Origin: Lepidodermella squamata
Lineage: Eukaryota; Gastrotricha
Length of the DNA: 64,000 nucleotides
Direction: 5' to 3'
NCBI GenBank assembly: GCA_047495785.1
Contig: JBLDXI010000025.1
Location: forward strand, 930,001-994,000
Shown: piece after piece, positions 1 to 13,086 of the stretch
How positions within the stretch are numbered: the stretch's first letter is position 1
Layout of the letters: each line of letters opens with the position of its first letter
Position numbers and translations under genes: made by a program
Notes under the pieces: generated by a model
Seen by the model: the letters and a program-made list of their open reading frames with translations, nothing else
Told to the model about the DNA's origin: nothing
Database searches by the model: none

Positions 1-2473
1 GAGTCATTTCAGGAAATAACATGGGTGCTACAACTAGGCGACATTTTCCGCAAATCTTCAACCCGGTCTGAGAAATGGCTGTCAGGAAGAAGGGAAAGCT
101 CACAAATCTTTCGTGTTTGTGGAATGATTCGTTATAATCCAGCTGGAATACCTGACATCGCTTACGCTTCGTCGGATGCACACTGAGCCACGTTCCCTCA
201 AAATTCGAGAACGATGATGACATTCGTGGCAGAAACTACTACAAGCAATCTCGCTGGAAAATCTCACCGTGGTACAAAGCTTTCAACCGTTTCGTTGCGG
301 AAGCTGTGGCCAATATTCGGGCGGATGATTTGGCACAGGACGACTCTGTGTCGCCGATCACCCTCCAAAACAGTTGCGACATCCGCTATCTGCTGAAAAA
401 TTTCATAAAGCACATACTTCCCCTTTTTCCACTGTGTTCGGTGTGTTTTATTTGCGGAGTTGCTGATTTTCGATAGTTTGTTTTGAAAGGAAATTAAATT
501 ATCGCTAACAAAATTGCAGTGAAACCCAAAAACTCGCCAGCTCATTACACCAATGGTTGCGTTGAAGAGGCAATCAATCTAACGAAAAATGCTGAAATGC
601 CCAGCGGTGCGTTGCCTTTGGCTCAGGCTATTCGTGTTCTAAGAGCGGCTCAGCGTCGCCGCTTTAAAGCAGCAACGATTCCCAACAAGCCGGAACAACC
701 TCGAAAAGGGGAACAGGCGACAATACCACTGAAAAATGGCGCCGCAGCGCGAGGATGGGTAATAAGAAGAAAAACTTGCTGACCTATGGCAAAACCCTTT
801 CGAAGCGACTTTTATCATCTGCAAACAAACTAGGAAATTTTTGCAAAAGCAGCCACTGCATTTGGATTCTATCGCAGATATTGAAGGGTTGCATTCAGAA
901 GCGCAGGAATTACCTTCTCAATCAATTCCAAATCCATGCAAACCGCCCGCTGCGATGCGATCAATAAATGCAACAGGTTAGTGCAGTAATAAATGCAGAA
1001 ATAAATGTAAAATTTTCATAGCGTCAGTGTCGCCAAGCAGCAACTAGACCTGTCAAAGCGATATCTTCATCCAATTGCTTTCAGTGAACCTGGAATCGAC
1101 TCAGATGATAGTAGCTAGGGCAATGACGATGAGCCGCGCGAAGCGAACGACGAGAGAAGGTCTACGCGTCGCGGCTAAATTCATGACTGCACTTGTTTTA
1201 ATTTATATCTCATACTTATTTCAAGATTTTCGTTGTTTATTACCGATGACATGGTTTAGGGAGAAAACTCGCTGTTTCAATTCATGATAAATTGCTATAA
1301 TATCACCGGTATTCGGGGCAGGTATCCCAAATCGCACTATTTCAATTTTTCGCACGATTTCTCCGCAGCGGTGAGGACTTTTCGACAAATGAGCACGCAA
1401 TATGAAGGTAATTTTGTTAGCTACAAGTGTAAATGCTCGATTAGACGGCGTCGACGGCCTTGATACAGTGCGGCCGAGAGTGAAGTGGTTCAGATACTAT
1501 TCAGAATTAGGAGTTTTCGTCTTACTGAGAAATTCTGAAGTCTTCGCTTAGCTACCGTGGTAATCCCACTGGTAGTCTTCCGAGATATTTCCTTTCATTA
1601 ATAGGTATTTATGCCAAAAGTAAATAAATTATGAAACTAAAGCAAACGGGTCTACCTGTAACCCAGTCGAGCAGGCGGTCAGAAAAGCCTGTTCGACATA
1701 GCAGTGAATTCTCAAGACTCTTTCGCGACGTCGCTGAGTTGGATTGCATGGCAGCATGCAGGTATGGTTTTCGAATTGTTGGATAGCGAGGCACACGGCG
1801 CATCTCAGATCCTTCAGGAAAAAATGAAACACACTTTTATGGGTAAATAGGTAAAAACTCACCGACAACTATCCGATCATCATCTCTTTTAGGCGAAGGC
1901 AATTTCGAATAAAAATTATCTAAATTGATTAATAAAACAGTATTTTTATACACATATAGCCGGCGAGTTTTTCTTCCATCATTTTCATCGTTTCTGAAAG
2001 CCTGAATCACAGACCAAGGTAAACCACTGTAAAATATCAATGAGGGTTAATTTGTTGTTTTGTTTTGTTTTGGAGCGAAAATCAGTGTTTCAGAAAAATC
2101 ACGAGTGTGGCTTCGGATATCATTTTCGAGGTTCACATGGTATTTTTGAACATTTAAAAATACATTTCGGTCTAGGTCATCCCTGAGCAAGATCGTAAAA
2201 TCAAGCTAAGTTTCGGCCAGAAGTTTCGGGCTGAAGACATGAATTTCGAGGGAAAACAATCAAATTCGCAACTTATTGATCGTATTCTAAGTTACGCTTC
2301 GTTTAATAAAATAAAGATTAAATCAAAAAGTCAGGGCGAAACGAAGACATTTTACCTTGGTCTTGATTCAGAAGGGCGAAAAAATTTCACCCGAGTTTGT
2401 CCCATAAAAATAAATTCCAACATAACAGAAACAAAGTTAGTTTTGTCAGTTTTTGATTATCATTTCGCGCATT
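1..2473. other. No supported gene; short coding-like stretches
   Basis: No gene can be supported here. On the plus strand two short open stretches (about 230-470 and 519-782) read as ordinary protein-like sequence without recognisable motifs and are separated by stop codons. They may be decayed mobile-element coding sequence. The last few hundred bases probably include the 3' UTR of the minus-strand TRIM-ankyrin gene, but I see no clear polyadenylation signal. Confidence 0.4.
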
Positions 2474-5400
2474 TCATTTCATTTTCCCAGACGCGAGTGA
2501 TCGAACTCGGTCAGCAAGGTCGGCCGGCATTTCACTGCTAATTTTCTGAACAGGCGTCATTCCTGAATGGTTTTTCATTCTCAACAGCTCACCAGCTTCA
2601 GGTCGCTCGACCAAATATCGCAGAGCATCGAAGTTGTAACTGGATCCAGCCGCCAGATGCATGACATTGCACCCGTTCACGTCTTTCGACTTGATATTCG
2701 CACCTCGGCAGAGCAGTAAATCAACAGTTTTCACGGCGTTGTGTTCAACCGCGACCATCAAAGCGGTGGAGCCGTTTCTGCTCGCCTTTTTATCAACCGA
2801 GAAATCCCAGTCTGACAACAAATAATCGACGGATTTTTCGCCATTTTCGTTCATACAAGCCCAGTGTAGGAGAGGATATCCATCGATATCATGGCTGAAA
2901 CTGTACGAATTTAGTTTTCTCATGGCGTACTTCAGCATTTCAAGCGAGCCAGATTTAGCGGCGAGGCTCGCCAGATTTGAACCCCTAATCATGGTTTGGA
3001 AGACATTTGCGTTGCAAAGGTTGACTAGGTACTTGGCGGCTTCAAGATGGCCGTTTCCAGCCGCTAGCAGCAGTGGTGTGGCAAGAGAGCCGGTTTTGTC
3101 CTGAAGCACATCGAGCGAAAATTCGACGAGGTATCTCATAACGTGTAGATGGCCGGATTTCGAGGCTGCGAGAAATGGAGTGTGGCCAGTTACCCAGGTC
3201 TTCGATTCGATTTCGGTTCGATCTTTTTCTACGTAAAATAAAACAATTAGGGTGGATCTTACTCAAGCCGAATATTTAAAATTACCACTAGCGAGCCAAG
3301 AACATTCATACAATTTTCTATGATGCTTGATTTCTCACTTTCTGATCTCTTATTACTTATTAGTATGAGCTCTACTTCTAAAACCAATCTCGAAATTAAA
3401 CAGAACCATCAAATCAACCCATTCTCGCCCAAATTTCGAATTTGACAGTGTAACGTAATTTAATGAACTTTTGATTGCTCTCTGAAGTAAATAATCTCAC
3501 AACCTGATGTTGGAGTGCGCGACGGCGCGTCAGTTTTTCTGTTGCCTATGGGAGGCAGTTCCGTAGGCTGAGCGGTTTTGCAATACTTCAAAGATTAATG
3601 GCTTGGCTATGCCAGTCGCGCTTGTTGGTGGGAGGGCAACGCATCCGTCGAATACGCTTTTAATCCTGAACTGATCGAGGAAGAACTTTGGGCCGAGGCG
3701 CAGGCTGACGGCTAGGCGATGGGTTTCTACGCCCTCTAAAACCCCGGAAATGTTGTAACATATTTTTCTACCGCAGATAAATAATTCCGATTCACTATCT
3801 CGATAAATTTCGATTTCACATCCACAAAATAGCCTCAAATCGCTGGAAATCACGTGTTAATTAGAAACCCGTGAAAATGAGCACACAAGAGTCGGACAGT
3901 CTTATGCACCCAAACGGTCCCAATGCGAAAACTGTTTGATAACGCATGAAAGCGGCTAAAAAACGTAACACTAAAATGACCGAAGTCGTATCAGACTTTT
4001 TTATCGCGAATTGCGATGTTACAATGGCTTTATGAATTCGAACGTTAAAACCCACCAAGTCGAGATTGTCGATCTCCAACACATAAGTTTTGGTCGATAA
4101 TCGCTTTAAAGCCTGAAATTGAACAAATAGTATGGAAAACAGTGACGACGAGTTACTGGCCGAGCCTCATCGAGTAATTTCTCAAGGGTTACTTGGTTTG
4201 CCTGAAATTCAACATGTGTTACAGGCTCATTTTTAGGATTTTTATCCCAACGCTGCACCGGTACATTTGCCTACTGATGGCAGCGCGGTTATTGCGACTG
4301 GTAATACTCAGATTCAATCACCAAGGCATGTCAGATAGCTCCGGACCATGGCTTTGTCAGCCAAAGCAGCTGTCAAACACATCGGTACCCTGCTCTGGGT
4401 CGAACCAGGCTCAACCAGCAGATTACAACACACATCTATCGATGCTTGTGACTCAGTTGTCAAGTCTGCAAGGCGATCCGCCATCGCAACTGATTCAACA
4501 GCCTTTTCCGATTGTTATCAGGCCAGTTGCAAGCTCCGCCTCCGCAACAGCACTACGCGCAGCGACCAATCCAGATTCCTCTAGTTCCGCAATATCAACA
4601 GCTACTACCGTCGGTGCCAGGTCAGCAGGTCAACCCGTCAATTTTCTACAACTCTAATTTCAATTCTTATTCAACTCCTCGAAACGCCTAATTGAACACG
4701 AAAACTGTGCCGAGACGCTCGCTATAACGATTAAAAAATAAAACCCGTTTTCGATGTGAGATGGTGCTTCTCAACTTGGACATCAACAACAGCTCTGTTG
4801 AACAATTTGCCGGCTTTGCACAAATATCTCACTGATCTGAGGGCAAACTGGAAGAAAGAACTGAAGAAAATGATGAAAAATTCGAAGAAGAAAACAGAAA
4901 ACCAGCAAAAATTCGAGCAGGTTGATAATTTGGTCTCCACCGTATCGGATTATCGATTGCTTGCGATTTGAGATTTGAAATGAGATTTGAACGAAATGCT
5001 TGTAAAAAATTCCTACTCTATGAACATCCCCTATTATTACAGAGTTATTATAAATGCCAGGCAAAATAATATTGGTCACATTTTATTTTAGGATAAATCC
5101 TTACTAAAAATCAATGGAAATTACGGGTCCCCCATAGAGTAAAAGGCTTCAAAGCAGTATAAACCCAAAAAGCGGGGCAAACTACACGCAACAATAAATC
5201 GAATTAATTACGATAAAATTCTGCGTAATTTTCTGCACATGGGCTCATCATAACTTTAAGAGCCCGGCTTATGAATTTTGGAAAATTTTCGAAAAACGAC
5301 TTTTTCGACCAAATTGAGGTCTCAGCTACATTGCGGAGTTTTCATGACTTATGCTCCTCAATTTTTGGTGTGAAAAGCTAGAATAGCAGACCATCATGTT

Positions 5401-8400
5401 AATCCATTGGTTGAAAATCAGAGGCTAAGCCTGAGCGCCTACTGGGAAGACTATTTAGTGCGTTTACCCTGCTTTGAAGCCTTCTGCTTCGTAGGGGACC
5501 CGAAATTACATCAAAATTTTAAAATATTTGAAAATATGAAGAATTATAATCAAGTTTTGCCACTTGAGATTTAGAAAAATCCTCATGTGGTTTACCCAGT
5601 TATTTTCCTTCCACAAACCCCATGAAACAGCCCAAGTCGGGGAAAGATGACTTGCAAAAAATTGGAAACTTCTGAAGCAAATCAAAATTTACCCAGAATA
5701 AACTTGACGATATCAAGATGGCCATTCTCGGCAGCCACGACAATGGGCGGCACCCTATTATCCTCGTCACGCGATAAATTGCCGAATTTCTCGTGGTAAA
5801 ACCTGACAATATCAATGCAGCCATTTCGACATGCGATTTCGAGCGCATTTTCACCCTGCTCATCGTCGCATTTTTTCGCATCGAATCCGTACTCATCAAC
5901 CAGCAGGCGAACCAAATCGGCGTTGCCCTTTTCAGCGGCTTGAAACAACAAATCGCGACTGGCGTGTTTGAAATTACGACGGGCCAGTTCTTTATCGATC
6001 GAGATGAGATATTCAACGATTGGGGTGGAATTAATGGCAAAATAAGTGATTTTGTTGCCCTTTGATTTTGCTGATAAGTTGGATTTCAATTTTTCAACCG
6101 CGAATCGAACGCATTCCAAAGAGCCAGCTTCAGCCGCTTGAAGAATAACTGTTTTATCGTCATCCGTCGTGTCTTTATGATCGACAATAAAATTCCAGAA
6201 TTTTTCCGGGACTCGTTTGAAAATTTCCGAAAATCGCGTGAAATCGCCGCTTTTAGCAGCATCGTGAAATTCTTTATATTTCAAATTCTAGAAAAGTAGA
6301 AGTCAAGTAAAGAATGGAAAAACGTGTAATTAGGATTTTACTTTCACATCGATTGCCGGGTTTTCAGGTTTTTCAAGTGAAACATCGCATTTTTCGAGGC
6401 CGCGGGTAACATTTTCGATGAGATTATCTGATTCCCAATCGAGTTTGATCTTCAAGTTGGCGACTTTCTCCGCAGTTAAAATTCTCGAGACCTACAAAAT
6501 AAGGTTGAAAAAATCGAGTAATTACTTTGAAAAATTTAATAAATTGAGTTTAAAAACTTTTGACCGAAAATTGGTCATTAACGAACGGGTAACATTTCTT
6601 TCTGCTAAGCGTATTCTATCAAAAAAGGGAACGAAAAATCGATCGTACTCTTTGATCGAACCTGACCGATGCGGTTACCGTCGGGCTCCTCGTTATGGAG
6701 ACTAGCCAAGTTAGCTATAAGCTTACCTAGGCCTGGCAACAAGGAACATCATCCTATAACACGGTCTACAGCTACCAGTTACTTCAAACGGAAGAAGCCC
6801 GAACAGTTACGAACTACTAAATACTAGTTATTCACAATCCCAGCTTCGTCGCAGCAATACATCGATTTTTAACGATGCAGGCAGAACAAATTCGATTTTC
6901 TCAAGTAATGGTCCAGAATATCAACCTCGCATATTCTAGTACCTCAGCCTCCTATTGTGCCACCGCCGACTATGCTCCCTACTAGTTGTCGCTGTTCGCT
7001 TGATTTCCGTGAGTTTTCAGACCTTCTAGACATTCTGGAAGAATTCTATCCGCAGCTAATGAATTCGCCTCAAAAACGCATACTAGGTGGTCCCAATGTC
7101 AAAAGAGTTCTTCACTGCTAATAGAAGTGACTACGAAGTCAATTTACTGGATACCTCAAATAATTGATTAAATTCTGCCAATAAAGCACACACACACACG
7201 GCTGAAATGTCCCCTCAGATGACTGACGATGAAAATTCGATCGTGTTCGCTTGGGGACCCAAAATCTGGGCCAAGCGGCGAGAATTTTGCGATGAGACGA
7301 GGCTTAACCGAGAGTGCATCGACTCAACACGGGGCGATGATCAACTACGCGATCTACACGCATCGAGATCAACAGAATCTACGGACCTTTTCTCGTTTTC
7401 TCGACGTCATTTATTCTCTTTGTAAATTACTGCTGTGTCATGCGCATTTTTACCCTCTCGAAGACCGGGAAATCAATAAAGCTTCGACTTTTTCTACTTT
7501 ATGAAAAAATTGCAATTGCAGCTTCTTCTTCTTCATTTTATATTATTTTTAAGATGGCGAACGTCTCGCCAATGTTCACATGGAAATTTTCCAGCAACGA
7601 GTGCTGAATGCTGGGTTGAATATCGTGGTGATTTTACTGATTTTTCTGGCGATGACTGACCGGATTAGTCGGGTTAAAGCCGAGGGCTACTACCGAACAA
7701 CAATAGCCGCTTACGAGCTCGATGATTTTCAACGCCATTTTCGAATGACAAGGCAAAAAGTTGAAAAGCTCACAGGATTTTTTGTTCGAAACGGAATTCT
7801 TCAGGCTCCGAATCCTGACCACTTCGGACGCCCGCCTTTACCTCCGCCTCTGAAGACTCTTATCTCTTCAAGTTATTAACGAACCGTATTTCGAAATCGG
7901 CGATCGGTTAGTTGTAATGAGATTGTTTCAATTGTTCGTTTTCCAAAAAATTTCGAAAATGTTCATTGATTTTTGATAAAATTAAAAAATTAAAAACATT
8001 CAGAAATTATCATAATTGAATTTTCAAATTAACTAGAAATTAACTAGAAATTGAGTTCCATTGGCGAAAGAATGCTTGAAATTTTTCAAATTTTTCAAAT
8101 TATTTCAAACTCCTCATTAAATTGATGCGCATCGAATTCGCCTTCTGCGGAATTATTTGGCCACCCTGTATATGGAAATAAGTAGACCTGATGCATTATA
8201 AAAATGCGCCATTATCAAGTACTGTAACGCGGTCCTTTTTTCGGACGGGGTAAATTCGGACACTTTTGGCTTCGAGCATGCGTTTCTCCTCAACCAAGGA
8301 GGTTAAAAACACCGTTAAAAATGTAGAAGATAGTCCAGAGTCTCGTCTTTCAAATGACACCTTGAAACATGAGGAACGGAATTTTTTACGAAGAACGGTT

Positions 8401-11400
8401 GCACTTTTTCGCAGGTGTGCGCCCAGGTAAAAAATTGCCAACTTTTTCAAATCGCTGTATTTTTTGCCGGAAAGAAGCGCAAAAGAAAGAGCGCATCGAC
8501 TTCAGTTAGATAGGCGTGTTTGGAACAAATTTGAATTGCCCATTTGTCCAGCAATTCAGCCAGAAAAAACGAAATCCCCGGCTTATTTCGGACAGCCAGA
8601 AACTACAGAATTCAATTGACCTTGACATTTTTTAAACTTTAAAATGTTAGTGAGAATGGCACTGAACTGCGTTGAGAGCGAGCACAATTCACTATCGGGG
8701 TTTCAAATCCCTCAATGTCCAATTTTCTTTTTAAATCTGCTCACAAATTGCATCTCGCTTTAATGTGAACAGTTTTGTCCGAAATTAGCCGAGTCAGTTA
8801 CCCGTGAATACCTGTGCAGGGGAAGGTATAGTTTTACCGTGACACTAGGATATGCAGTTTTTCAAGGCGCATCTTTTGGCGTGAATCGCGTAAATAAAAT
8901 TCGCTCACCTTAAAAAACAAAGCTCGAAAAACAGATTTTTGTCCAAAATAAGACCACGCTACAGTATGTCTCTTGTGAGTGGGATTACAAAAATCCGAAG
9001 AAATTTGATCCAACCCGGTAAAAACCGAAAATTACCGAGCCAGTTACCATCAGGGTTTCTAGGATGTTCTGCGGTAAATTTTCAAATTTCTTCGGTAAAA
9101 CCGTTGATAAATGATGGAAGATTCTTCCGTCGGCTTCATTTAAAAAATTTGAATTAATTTCATCCTAAAACATTTTTCTAAATGGCAAAATGGTTGCGCA
9201 ACTTATGGGTCACGTTGTGCTTCAATTATTTCAAGTATTGATTTAACAAATCAGATCAGGATGCGGTGGCGGAAACTAGGGCACCCGGTTCTCTAATTCC
9301 GGCAAGAGTCCAAGTAACTACAAAATTAGCCATAAATCTAGGTTAAATTGCGAAAAGCGGCATTGGATAGCCCAAGAACTCCTCTATAAGGCTGTATTAC
9401 CCGAATATTTTCTAAAATGGCTGGCAAAGTAGAAAAAACTCAGTAAGTGACGGAATTCAGGGCGGGATGCTCTATTACCGGGTTCTTCCCGGTTTCTTTC
9501 AGTTATTTTTGAGTGAAATCGTCGATGGAGGATCGGAGAGGTTCAATTTCGAAACAGGTTACAGTTGATCAATAATTTTTGCAAAATTATAAAACAGCCT
9601 GCGCAACTCATGGGGAATTATATCGATAAAGCATTTGGCAGTAGAATTCAAAATTTGCTCGGCAAAACATTTTTTAGACCAACTTACATCAATAACTTGT
9701 TCGGCGCAATTTGCGTGCATCTGAACAACTTTATCAGCTTGTTTTTTCGTGGCCTTGATCGATAATTTTTCGATTTCGTCGCTGATTTGGTCTCGAGCAG
9801 CTTCCACCTGCTTCAAATCAATATCAGACGCAGTGGCTGCGATCATATCGTCCCGAATCTGGTCCAATTTCGAAAGCAGAAGATGGCGATGGCCATGAAC
9901 AGCCGATTCTAGAGATTTTATCAGCTCATCGGCATGGCTTTTCACAGCTTTCTTCGCTTTTGCAATCTCTTTATCGATTTTCGAGCCATTTTTCGTGATT
10001 TTCGAAGCTTTCGCAACGGCTGAATCGAAATTCTCATCGAGCTAAAAATCAGTGTTTAAGAATTAAATAATTCTAGAAATTTTAAACTTGCCCAAAAGCT
10101 GTTGAACTCGAGCTCGAGTTTCAGATGTTCCAGATGGGCGGGGTAACACGTGGTGCAGAAGTTCTCTTTGCAGTGCTCGCACGTTTTCAACGACGATTTC
10201 TTGCCAGGGTGAGACGCGTGGGGGCAACTTTTGTCGCCGAGTTTCAGCTTCTTGCCGCTTTCTTTCGGTTCGATTTCGACTTGCAGAGCTTCGACGGCTC
10301 GTTTGACGCCGTAATTACTCGCAAGAGCTGGGAAAAACCGAAACAAAACAACGCATCAAATTATAAAATCGAGTAAATTCGGAAAATTTGAAATTTGGAA
10401 AATTGAAAGAAATTCCAAATTCTACAATAAAATCGTGATTTTTTGAAATTTTGAAATTTTGAAATTATCATTTAATTAAATTTAAATTTATGAAATTAAA
10501 AAAAAATGTATTCTAATTTTGAAATTAATTTTGAAATTTTTATAAATAATCAAAAAAATTAAAATAAATCCTTAACATTTTCAAAATTTCAAAATTTGAG
10601 AAAATCAGGGTGATCCCATAATTAAGGTGATTCTTTTTCAATTTCAAGATCCCGCGCATACATCCCAATCTAACAAGAACCGTCAAAACTGGACGGTACT
10701 TGACTGGAAAAAAATAATTTGATTCGAGCTAACTGGGCTCAAAAATGGCAATTCCTAATTAATTTTTCTAACGAATCTTGAAGGCTAAAAATCCCAGCAC
10801 TCTAAATGAATTCGCTCATAAGCCAGATTTTTGTGATTGATCAAAGATCAAAATTACCAGCATTTTTACAGCATCCGAATCAAAATTGCACATTTTTCAC
10901 CCCTGAACTTTTGAGCCCATTTTCTCTGCAAGCCTGATGAATGTCAACCTACTTTCTATGCCGATCGAATTCTCGTTTATTTATCTTGAAATCGGCATCA
11001 AAATCTTAGGAGGTCAAAATATTCGCCAAACCCCACTTTTCACTTATTTTCGGTCAAATATGACTTTCGAGTCGAGTGAAAATATCGAAAAAATCACTGA
11101 TTTTTTAAATGAATAATTGGAATCGCCTCCTCAGACTGAAGTCTAACTCGTTGACTGACCGCCGAATGGGAAAAATCAGTTATCGACTAGGCATGAAACG
11201 TTAGATTTCTGGGAAGACCGTGTTTCAGATAAGTGCAGGAGACCCAAATTTAGGGCAAACATTAAATAAGGGCAAATTAAATTAATTTGGTCAAAGGCGA
11301 TGCGCAAAACGTTTCCTTACCGTTGAGCCCACCGTCAGGCAGTTCTTGCTCAGTTCTGCATTCGGGACAGACCAAGACTTCGTCCTTCTCCAAGATCAGC

Positions 11401-11585
11401 TCGAGGCAGCTCAAACAAAACGAATGACCGCATTGCGGCAGAATTTTCGGCTTCTTCGGCAGTCCGTAACACACGGCACAGCTTAACGCCTAAAAATTCC
11501 GGAATTTCACAAGCAATCGGCAGTTTTACAAAATAAAACCCACATCGACTATGTTTTTGTTGGCTGAATTTGGCATGGCCGCCAT
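2474..11585 (-). CDS. TRIM-like RING/B-box/coiled-coil protein with C-terminal ankyrin repeats (7 exons)
   Basis: Exons, 5' to 3' on the minus strand: 11585-11544, 11489-11321, 10327-10092, 10041-9688, 6491-6342, 6287-5693, 3228-2474. They join in frame (2,301 nt, 766 residues plus stop). Residues 18-58 form a complete C3HC4 RING (C18, C21, C34, H36, C39, C42, C55, C58). Residues about 105-138 form a B-box-like Cys/His cluster. Residues about 150-267 are Lys/Glu/Asp-rich and probably coiled coil. A linker follows, then ankyrin repeats from about residue 320 to the end, with typical cores such as TPLLLAAGNGHLEAAKYLV. By family knowledge RING plus B-box plus coiled coil is the tripartite arrangement of TRIM E3 ubiquitin ligases; ankyrin repeats would be the target-binding end. 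Intron 3 needs a GC-AG donor (gcaagt) to keep frame. Introns 4 (about 3.2 kb) and 6 (about 2.5 kb) hold repeat and transposon debris; an unseen extra exon in them is possible. ATG at 11585 is the first of two in exon 1. Confidence 0.75.
4132..4690 (+). pseudogene. Decayed Gln/Pro-rich coding remnant, possibly retroelement gag
   Basis: This lies in intron 6 of the TRIM-ankyrin gene, on the opposite strand. An ATG at 4132 opens a reading frame of about 34 codons. After a stop, protein-like sequence continues in changing frames to about 4690 and ends Gln/Pro-rich. The order (acidic start, low-complexity Gln/Pro end, repeated frame changes) fits an old retroelement gag region, but no diagnostic motif such as a zinc knuckle is visible. 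It could also be a dead host gene. Confidence 0.25.
7187..7199. repeat. Short (CA)n microsatellite
   Basis: Six and a half uninterrupted CA units, within the long intron 4 of the TRIM-ankyrin gene. Confidence 0.8.
7580..7935 (+). pseudogene. Harbinger/HARBI1-like transposase N-terminal fragment
   Basis: An open stretch of 99 codons (7580-7879) contains a hydrophobic start, then DFQRHFRMTRQKVEKL, which resembles the EFRxxFRMSRxxFexL block upstream of the DDE domain in HARBI1/PIF-Harbinger transposases, followed by a GRPPLPPPLKTLI segment. After a frameshift near 7880 the match continues (EPYFEIGDRL, like the PYRxIADRF of the family). The catalytic DDE domain is absent. It lies in intron 4 of the TRIM-ankyrin gene, opposite strand. 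Family assignment is from motif memory only. Confidence 0.5.
8053..8168. mobile_element. Partial copy of a short mariner-type MITE
   Basis: Nearly identical along its length to the right two thirds of the complete element at 44492-44671, ending in ggccaccctg followed by a TA dinucleotide (8169-8170). The left inverted repeat is missing or diverged. Confidence 0.6.
8229..8835. repeat. Dispersed repeat, copy 1 (about 600 bp)
   Basis: Aligns by eye over roughly 600 bp with 55379-56010. Both begin at a block reading ttttTCGGACGGGGTAA and end near a cTGTCCGAAaTTAGCgAGTCAG-like block. No coding capacity is seen. The opposite-facing CCGA/TCGG ends hint at a non-autonomous DNA transposon. This copy lies in intron 4 of the TRIM-ankyrin gene. 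Confidence 0.6.
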
Positions 11586-12907
11586 GTTGCTAATAAATGT
11601 AGCACGCTCAGTATGCAATTGACCTGAAGAGTGATGAGGAAGTAGGTCATGCAATGTTTTATTACTAGCGGCGTGGATAGTGTTATGTGCACTGCGCTTT
11701 CGAGCAGCTGTGTTGTGAGGTCATCGCGCCCATAATCAGCACACGATTAAAATCGTAAATCGTTTTAAAATAAGTGACACGCGATGGTTCGGATGATTCA
11801 TCACTGATTTATCGCCCGTCATTTTTGAATTTTTGACGCTAATTGCAGTTAATCTGCCTTCGAAAAAATCTACCTTGGAGTAAACCTAGTGTGATAAAGT
11901 CCTTGAAAAAAGATGAAAACGTCGAAATTTTCGAGAAAGAACCACTTATTCGTTCGATCTTGAATTATTTGCCATAAACTAGGTGCCACTGTGCGAATAG
12001 CAGGTGTGTCTATTAGTACTTGACGCAAACCATACGCCAACAAATTTCCAATAAAATGCAGTCACAGTGGAATTTCATCGGCAAGACGTTTCGATCAACC
12101 GCAATGGGATTCTGTCAGAAAAACAGCAGCGGTTCGCAAAATGCTAATCAGATGGTCAGACTTTGGACTAAAACATTCCAATTCCTGAAATGGATGGCAC
12201 GGTTGGACAAATAGTAGAAGCTTTGAAGCTACTAAAGAACAGACGGGTATTTGCAAAAATAATTGGAAGTCTGAATACTTGGCAGTCTCGAGTGAGCTTG
12301 CGGGACAGAGCCGTTCGCCATATCTCTTTGGAGCTTCTTTAAACTTGAGGTCGATGCCGAAGACTCCGGCAAAAGCAATGACATCGGACATCGATAGGGC
12401 GGGTTTCATTAGGAAGGCTCGACAGGGCACTCAGGCAGTACAGTGTTTGGGATGTGATTGATTTTGATTTTGGGACTAATCCTTTGCGCTGTAAAATCAA
12501 CTCTTCTCCTCAAATCAAATCGTCTGGAGCCGAAATCAAATCTTCAAAATAAAATCACAAGTTTAACAAATCTCTCAAAATCTTGAAAAAATCACCATTG
12601 TAAAGCTGAATGGCATGTTTCCATGAGGTGGTATTCTTGAATTGAAAACTGTATCTAGTTGAAAACTGGCGCAAGTATTTGCTTCAAATGAATATTGCTC
12701 ATCACATGTTTACATAGGAAAATAGTTTAAAATAGTCGCGGAGAAGCCGTTTTCGGTATTTAATTGAGACCGCTAATTGGGACCTACAAAATCATGGGCA
12801 AAATATTTGGAAATATGAATCGAATCTTTGCAAAACAGTCAAATCAAATTTTCAAGTCAAATAACGAAAAATGACCCCAAAATCAATCAAAATCAAAATC
12901 AAATCAA
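11586..12907. other. Intergenic, no supported gene
   Basis: Upstream region of the TRIM-ankyrin gene on the minus strand. A splice-acceptor-like tttattag lies 4 bases before that gene's ATG. Short plus-strand open stretches around 12020-12460 carry no recognisable motif. Confidence 0.4.
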
Positions 12908-13086
12908 TCAAATCCCATTCGCTGAGTAAGCTTGTAGGTCCAGCCGGCTGAGGGCGCTCGACAGCGGCGGATTCGGCGCTGAGGGCTTCGGCGCCGGTGC
13001 CGGCAACTGCTGCTGTTGCTGGGGCGGCTCAAGGTTGAAGGGGTCAGGCAGAATCAGACCAGGGCGCCATAAAGCATGGTCGGAAC
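12908..13086 (-). CDS. Orphan terminal exon, Pro/Gln/Ala-rich, unidentified
   Basis: A GC-rich island in AT-rich surroundings reads on the minus strand as a 58-residue terminal exon. It has an acceptor (ctaatag before 13086), entry phase 1, and a TGA at 12910-12908. The protein has a DPFNLEPP segment, a run of five Gln, then PAPAPKPSAPNPPL and a more ordinary tail. Base composition and the open frame suggest real coding sequence, but I find no upstream exon to join it to, and no family is recognisable. It may be the last exon of a gene whose remaining exons are lost, or mobile-element debris. Confidence 0.3.
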
